24,830 bases of DNA, taken from a virus. This document shows, piece after piece, positions 21,041 to 24,830 of the stretch (positions are counted from its first letter, which is position 1; each line of letters opens with the position of its first letter). The notes below the pieces were generated by a model that did not search any database, was not told where the DNA came from, and saw only the letters and a program-made list of their open reading frames with translations. Location: positions 1 to 24,830 of IMG/VR virus record IMGVR_UViG_3300046499_000532; one strand, written 5' to 3'. The position numbers and the translations under genes were made by a program.

Positions 21041-21097
21041 TTGTGCTCCTTGTACGGGCACGTCGCGCCGTCCGAGCGGACGCGCCGGAGATCATGA

Positions 21098-21146
21098 CTT
21101 GTGGAACATCTTAACGTACAAGTTGTGGAACAAGTTGGCCAACAAG
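21098..21146 (+). repeat. 12-bp repeat array D
   Basis: Four plus-strand units lie end to end: TTGTGGAACATC, TTAACGTACAAG, TTGTGGAACAAG and TTGGCCAACAAG. Two are consensus or nearly so. The array sits between the holin-unit terminator (21150-21180) and the start of the 330-aa gene at 21040. It is the longest of the four arrays. Confidence 0.87.
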
Positions 21147-21149
21147 CAT

Positions 21150-21180
21150 CGAGCCCGCCCCGAATTTCGGGACGGGCTCG
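21150..21180. terminator. Hairpin terminator of the tail/holin unit
   Basis: The arms are CGAGCCCGCCCCGAA (21150-21164) and TTCGGGACGGGCTCG (21166-21180), 15 bp with a single mismatch (G-T wobble in RNA). It lies 17 bp after the stop at 21198. No T-tract follows, but the stem is very stable. It abuts array D, so late and early units are separated by about 50 bp. Confidence 0.75.
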
Positions 21181-21197
21181 CGATGTGCGGTGCTCGA

Positions 21198-21512
21198 TCA
21201 GCCGGTGGTGTCCGCCGCGACCGGCGCCCTGTAGAGCGCCTTGGCGAGCAGCTCCTGAAGCGTGGTGTCCTTGTAGACGCCGTAGTGCGCGGCGACGCCG
21301 AAGACGAAGGCCGACGCGGCGGACCAGCCGGCGACGGTCAGGTTGAACGCGTCGGGACCCGCTACGTACTCGGTACCCAGACCGCCCGCGGCCGAGAGCG
21401 CGGCGAGGATCGTGCCCTTGACCCAGCCGGCCCAGGTCTCCTTGGAGACGAACGCGACCAGAAGAGGGAGGACAGCACCCACCAGAAGATTGACGCCACT
21501 TACCTTGTCCAT
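21198..21512 (-). CDS. Holin-like small membrane protein
   Basis: This 104-aa protein has spans within residues 7-22 (VNLLVGAVLPLLVAFV), 32-50 (KGTILAALSAAGGLGTEYV) and 58-78 (LTVAGWSAASAFVFGVAAHYG), then a short polar tail. The size, the spacing of the spans and the place directly behind the tail genes match actinophage holins, which make the inner-membrane lesion at lysis. No endolysin is in the window. The start ATG 21510-21512 has AGGAG 5 nt upstream. An unrelated membrane protein cannot be excluded. Confidence 0.7.
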   Translation of the reverse strand: MDKVSGVNLLVGAVLPLLVAFVSKETWAGWVKGTILAALSAAGGLGTEYVAGPDAFNLTVAGWSAASAFVFGVAAHYGVYKDTTLQELLAKALYRAPVAADTTG

Positions 21513-21528
21513 TGACACTCCTGAATTT

Positions 21529-23208
21529 CTACGAGAAGTCGAGATTGAAAGTCGTTCCCCACGGGACATTGTCCTGGAGAATTTCCGTAAGTCGTTGTGC
21601 GTGCCGTGCCCTGCCGGGGAAATAGAGACTCTTCGAGGAGTCGTTCGATCCCTGCCACAGATAGTCAGCGGAAGGATCGGATCCGTCGAAGAAATCTCCC
21701 AGTCCCGAACCCTCTTCCACGAGCACGTCGTCCATCCAGAAGGAGACGCCGTTACTGCTGGCCAGGTAGTCGGCCTTGGGCACCATGACGCCGCCGTAGA
21801 ACTGGCGGGTGCTGGTGGCCGGCGGGGTCCAGGTGTAGTAGACGCGCACCCAGTTGCCGTCAACGAGGTCGGGACGGTTCGCCTTGATCCAGTCCGAGTT
21901 GGGACCGAACTTGTAGGCGGCGGCCAGGGGATCCCAGGCAGCAGCACTCACAGGCGGGTAACCGGAGGGCACGTTCACCCACGCCGAGAACGTGTGCGGG
22001 ACGCCCGTGCGCAGAAGGTCACCGCCCTTGCTGGAGGGGTTGATGCCGCCGACGGCAGCGATGCCCACCTGCGCCGACGGCGTGCCGCCCTGGGGACTCT
22101 GGAACTTCAGCGAGCCGGCCTTGGTCCTTCCGGTCACGCTGTCCCAGGCGAATGTGTTCGTGACTCCTGAAGGCCCGAAAAATCCCCAGCGCGAGCTTCC
22201 AGAATTCATTCCTGGGTTGTTGACAAGATTGACTCGATCAGGCTTGACGCGAATGTTCAGACGCCTCGGGGCGAGCCAGTCGGGAACTCGATATGCCGGG
22301 TCACTGGATTCGTACGAGATGAAGTGCGCATCGGCGTAGAAATACCAGCCGATCTGCGGTGAGGCGGCCCCGTAGTAGACGAACGGCGTCACGCATGCGT
22401 AGCGGGCGGTACTCGGTGCGGTGACGCTGATCTGTGCCGTGGACCATCTGCCGTTGGTCTGGCTGGTGTTGTCCGGCGCCGAGGACAGTCCGTCGTAGAC
22501 CAGGTTGTAGTTGGCGTCGTAGCAGCGGACCCAGACACGCCACTTGCGGGAGACGTCCGTCGAGACCGAGACACGTGCTGTGACTCGTCCGCTGCCGGCC
22601 TTCAGGGGGGCGAGGGCATCGGTGTGTGGGTCGAGCCCCCAGCCTGTCGAACCGCTCGGGATGTAGAGGATCGTCGACTTGGCGGAGTAGCTGCCGATCA
22701 GGGCCCGTTCCTGGGTCCGAGTGGCCACAGTGCCGCTGTAGGACTCGTAGCACATGTGGTCGTCGTGGACTGCGGCTGAACGGTCCAGGAGGTTGCCGGA
22801 GGGGGCCTGGGCGAACTGCACGCGGTCGAAGGCCACAGTGCTGGCCGCTGGCAGGCCGTCCCAGCGCAGACCGACGCTGGCGTATGCAGCCCCGCGCCAC
22901 AGGGTGCCCTTCTCGCCGCGGTTGTAGTCGATGGGAGCAGTTGAGGTGATGCTGGTCCGCTGCCAGGTCGAGGTCACCGATGCGAGCTGCTCCGAGCCGC
23001 TGACCCAGGACATCGCCGGGTCGACGGAGGACGGGTTGGCTATGCCGAGGTCTGCGAAGCCTCCGGCCGGCTTGAGCGTGGTGACGGCTCCGGTGCCGCT
23101 GGAGGTGCTCGTGGCCGATCCGCTGATGATGAGGGAGTACTGGGTGACGGGGTCGCTGCCCGATGTCGAGACGGTCGTCTCGATCGGCTGGGTGCTGAGT
23201 ACCGGCAT
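21529..23208 (-). CDS. Minor tail protein with carbohydrate-binding-like modules
   Basis: This 559-aa protein starts at ATG 23206-23208, overlapping the preceding stop by one base (TGATG). The N-terminal part is Ser/Thr-rich beta structure (TQYSLIISGSATSTSSGTG...). Two or three jelly-roll-like modules follow, with patterns such as NLVNNPGMNSGSSRWGFFG, TFSAWVNVPSGY and VSFWMDDVLVEEG. The region ends GDFFDGSDPSADYLWQG, a motif familiar from actinophage tail fibre or tip proteins with CBM-like folds. It probably helps adsorption to cell-wall sugars. No peptidase or lytic motif is visible. Receptor specificity cannot be read from the sequence. Confidence 0.8.
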   Translation of the reverse strand: MPVLSTQPIETTVSTSGSDPVTQYSLIISGSATSTSSGTGAVTTLKPAGGFADLGIANPSSVDPAMSWVSGSEQLASVTSTWQRTSITSTAPIDYNRGEKGTLWRGAAYASVGLRWDGLPAASTVAFDRVQFAQAPSGNLLDRSAAVHDDHMCYESYSGTVATRTQERALIGSYSAKSTILYIPSGSTGWGLDPHTDALAPLKAGSGRVTARVSVSTDVSRKWRVWVRCYDANYNLVYDGLSSAPDNTSQTNGRWSTAQISVTAPSTARYACVTPFVYYGAASPQIGWYFYADAHFISYESSDPAYRVPDWLAPRRLNIRVKPDRVNLVNNPGMNSGSSRWGFFGPSGVTNTFAWDSVTGRTKAGSLKFQSPQGGTPSAQVGIAAVGGINPSSKGGDLLRTGVPHTFSAWVNVPSGYPPVSAAAWDPLAAAYKFGPNSDWIKANRPDLVDGNWVRVYYTWTPPATSTRQFYGGVMVPKADYLASSNGVSFWMDDVLVEEGSGLGDFFDGSDPSADYLWQGSNDSSKSLYFPGRARHAQRLTEILQDNVPWGTTFNLDFS

Positions 23209-24830
23209 CACAGGCTCCTTTCGAGCAGGCCGAAGAACGCGCCGTCCGGGGTTGCCTGGGTGACGGACGCCAGCTTCGTGGGGGCGACGCCGGGGCCGAC
23301 GTACTGGTAGACCTCGATCAGGTTCGAGGCGTGGCTGACGTAGATGCGACCGCCGTCGGGAATCTCCGGCCAGGCGGCCATGACCGTGATGGTGCCGCTG
23401 ACGGTCTTGGTGAGCCGGGTGCGCGAGGCCATCCAGAAACTGCTGGCGTCGGAGTTCGAGCGGAAGACGATTCCGTGCTCGGCAGCCGCACCGAGGCGCG
23501 GCCGGCTCATGAAGGTGATGTAGAAGCGCTGGTCGCCGATCGGCGTGCCCCAGGGGATCGTGTTGAGTGCCCACACCTTGTACGGCGTGGTGCTCGGGGT
23601 GATTGGCGAGAGCATGCCGTCCGAGACGACCCAGGTACCGCTGGTGGTCCACGCGCCGGAACCGGTCCAGGTCCACGGGCTGGCGTAGCTCTTGTCGCCG
23701 CTGAGCGTGGGCGTCGGCTCGTTGAAGCGCTGGAAGAACCCCTGGGAGTACACACCGCCGTCGTTGATGGTGGTGATCAGGTTGCCCTGCTCGTCGTACC
23801 ACTCGACGAAGGAGCGCGCGAGGGTGCTGGTGGTGCCGGCGAGCAGTTTCGTGTACGTGGATGCGGTGAAGCTCTGCTGTGCTGCGCCGGCAAAGGACCA
23901 GTAGGTGCTGTCGGCCGCGTCACCGTCGGGCTGCTTGTTCCGGGAGTCGACGCGGGCCACGTAGGCGAAGTTGTTGAACGCGACGCGGTCGCCGGCTACG
24001 TATCCGACCTGGGGGCTCCATTGAGGGATCCGGTTCAGGGGAACGCCCCACTGCCGGACCATGGTCTGCATTGGCAGCGGCGCGGTTCCCTGCGTGTCGG
24101 ACACTTCCCAGACGTTGCGGTCGGTGCCGGGTTGAACGCCCTGGTTCTTGACGAGCGCTCGCCACACGGTGCCGCTGGTGTCCCGAACCAGGTTGTCGAG
24201 GACGTATGCCGTGCTCGATGACCAGGTGGGTGCGGTGGGAGTACCGACCGATCGGACGCCGAGGTTAGCTGCGGACGCTCCTGGGTTGTTGACCGTGCCC
24301 GCGTTGTTGTCGGTGTTGGTTCCGGTGACCGCGGTCAGGCCGGCAGCCACACTCAGGCCGGCGGGGTATGCGCCCGTGGAGAGGTTGCACAGGCTCCATG
24401 TCGACGGTGACAGGGTGACCGGATTGGTCAGCATGCTGCCGACATCGAGCCGCGTGGCGTCGGTGACCTTGCTCCACCAGCCGCTTCCGTTGACCGGCTC
24501 CTGCCCGTAAGAGGGGTCGACGGTCCCGGTGACGACGAAGGTGTTGAGGCCGGCGTTGTATCCGGTCGCAGCAGCGTTCTTTCCGACGACCTTCATCATG
24601 AACGTGTGCGTGCCGGCAGTCAGGGTGTAACGGCCGAGGTAGCGGGTCGAGTACCAGATGCGCGGCTTGCCCGCGAGGGTTCCCAGGTAGTGGTCAACGG
24701 TGCCGATGCTGCTCTGGACGCCGTCGATGTAGTAGTTCGTCTTGCCGTAAGCCGTGCCGTCGATGGCGGCGACGGACAGATCGTAGACACCGTCCGCGCC
24801 GATGGTGAAGTTGAGGGTGACGTAAGAGTT
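23208..24830 (-). CDS. Minor tail protein, 5' end outside the window
   Basis: At least 540 aa are encoded without stop up to the right edge, where the frame is still open, so the N-terminus is missing. The visible part is beta-rich, with NYYIDGVQSSIGTVDHYLG, TRYLGRYTLTAGTHTFMMKV and WSSSTAYVLDNLVRDTSGTVWRALVKNQG (a chitin-binding/CBM5-like stretch). A second copy of that style reads WSPQVGYVAGDRVAFNNFAYVARV. A lectin-like module follows near the C-terminus (FYITFMSRPRLGAAAEHGIVFRSNSDASSFWMAS). Such tail-tip proteins bind surface glycans. An ATG at 24599 would give a shorter form, but conserved-looking sequence continues upstream of it. Confidence 0.82.
   Translation of the reverse strand, partial: NSYVTLNFTIGADGVYDLSVAAIDGTAYGKTNYYIDGVQSSIGTVDHYLGTLAGKPRIWYSTRYLGRYTLTAGTHTFMMKVVGKNAAATGYNAGLNTFVVTGTVDPSYGQEPVNGSGWWSKVTDATRLDVGSMLTNPVTLSPSTWSLCNLSTGAYPAGLSVAAGLTAVTGTNTDNNAGTVNNPGASAANLGVRSVGTPTAPTWSSSTAYVLDNLVRDTSGTVWRALVKNQGVQPGTDRNVWEVSDTQGTAPLPMQTMVRQWGVPLNRIPQWSPQVGYVAGDRVAFNNFAYVARVDSRNKQPDGDAADSTYWSFAGAAQQSFTASTYTKLLAGTTSTLARSFVEWYDEQGNLITTINDGGVYSQGFFQRFNEPTPTLSGDKSYASPWTWTGSGAWTTSGTWVVSDGMLSPITPSTTPYKVWALNTIPWGTPIGDQRFYITFMSRPRLGAAAEHGIVFRSNSDASSFWMASRTRLTKTVSGTITVMAAWPEIPDGGRIYVSHASNLIEVYQYVGPGVAPTKLASVTQATPDGAFFGLLERSL

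Noticed and set aside
21098-21146. Repeat arrays as a CRISPR or LexA/SOS box
   Set aside because: Units are 12 bp with no spacers, so not CRISPR. The dyad CTTGT-N3-ACAAG does not match the actinobacterial SOS box (GAAC-N4-GTTC type) that I know.

Overview
The window looks like the early/replication half of a double-stranded DNA tailed phage (or prophage) of a high-GC actinomycete, most likely Streptomyces. The signs are very GC-rich coding DNA, many GTG and TTG starts, tightly overlapping genes (GTGA, ATGA and TGATG junctions), a WhiB-like protein, a DUF2637-like membrane protein of the kind found on Streptomyces plasmids, and actinophage-type tail proteins. Nearly everything is read leftward (minus strand). 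No integrase, large terminase, capsid gene, endolysin, tRNA or CRISPR array was seen. No stretch longer than about 300 bases lacks a gene.

Layout in transcription order (right to left): (1) 24830-21198: two minor tail proteins with carbohydrate-binding-like modules, the first cut by the window edge, then a small holin-like membrane protein and a hairpin terminator. (2) 21040-18772: a 330-aa protein of unknown function with an AT-hook-like tail, a small winged-helix protein, and a replication-initiator-like protein whose gene contains a 17-bp direct repeat that could be origin iterons. (3) 18695-11927: DnaC-like helicase loader, PAPS-reductase-like PP-loop protein, a small unknown protein, DnaB-like helicase, DnaG-like primase, SNF2-type helicase, and a DUF2637-like membrane protein. 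A Phd/YefM-like orphan antitoxin on the plus strand (12935-13126) interrupts this block. (4) 11719-3832: an unknown protein, a MerR-like protein, another unknown, a probable SSB, a cytosine-C5 methyltransferase, a family-A DNA polymerase, two small proteins (one a zinc ribbon) and an adenosylcobalamin-type ribonucleotide reductase. (5) 2494-3769: a plus-strand two-gene cassette, an XRE regulator and a multi-pass membrane protein, closed by a strong convergent hairpin. (6) 2254-35: a small unknown protein and terminator, then RecA, a one-span membrane protein, a PDDEXK-like nuclease/resolvase and a WhiB-like regulator.

Together these genes form a nearly self-contained replisome (initiator, loader, helicase, primase, polymerase, SSB) with nucleotide supply (RNR), recombination (RecA, resolvase-like nuclease, SNF2 helicase) and DNA protection (methyltransferase).

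The most notable unexplained structure is a set of four intergenic arrays of a 12-bp direct repeat, consensus TTGTGGAACAAG, at 1892-1928, 11834-11870, 18729-18764 and 21098-21146. Each sits at the head of a leftward transcription unit, which suggests a phage-wide operator, promoter or partition element. Other leads are the in-gene iteron candidate at 19375-19414, a second-frame protein signature inside the methyltransferase gene, a leaderless orphan antitoxin preceded by 9-bp repeats, and the XRE/membrane-protein cassette.
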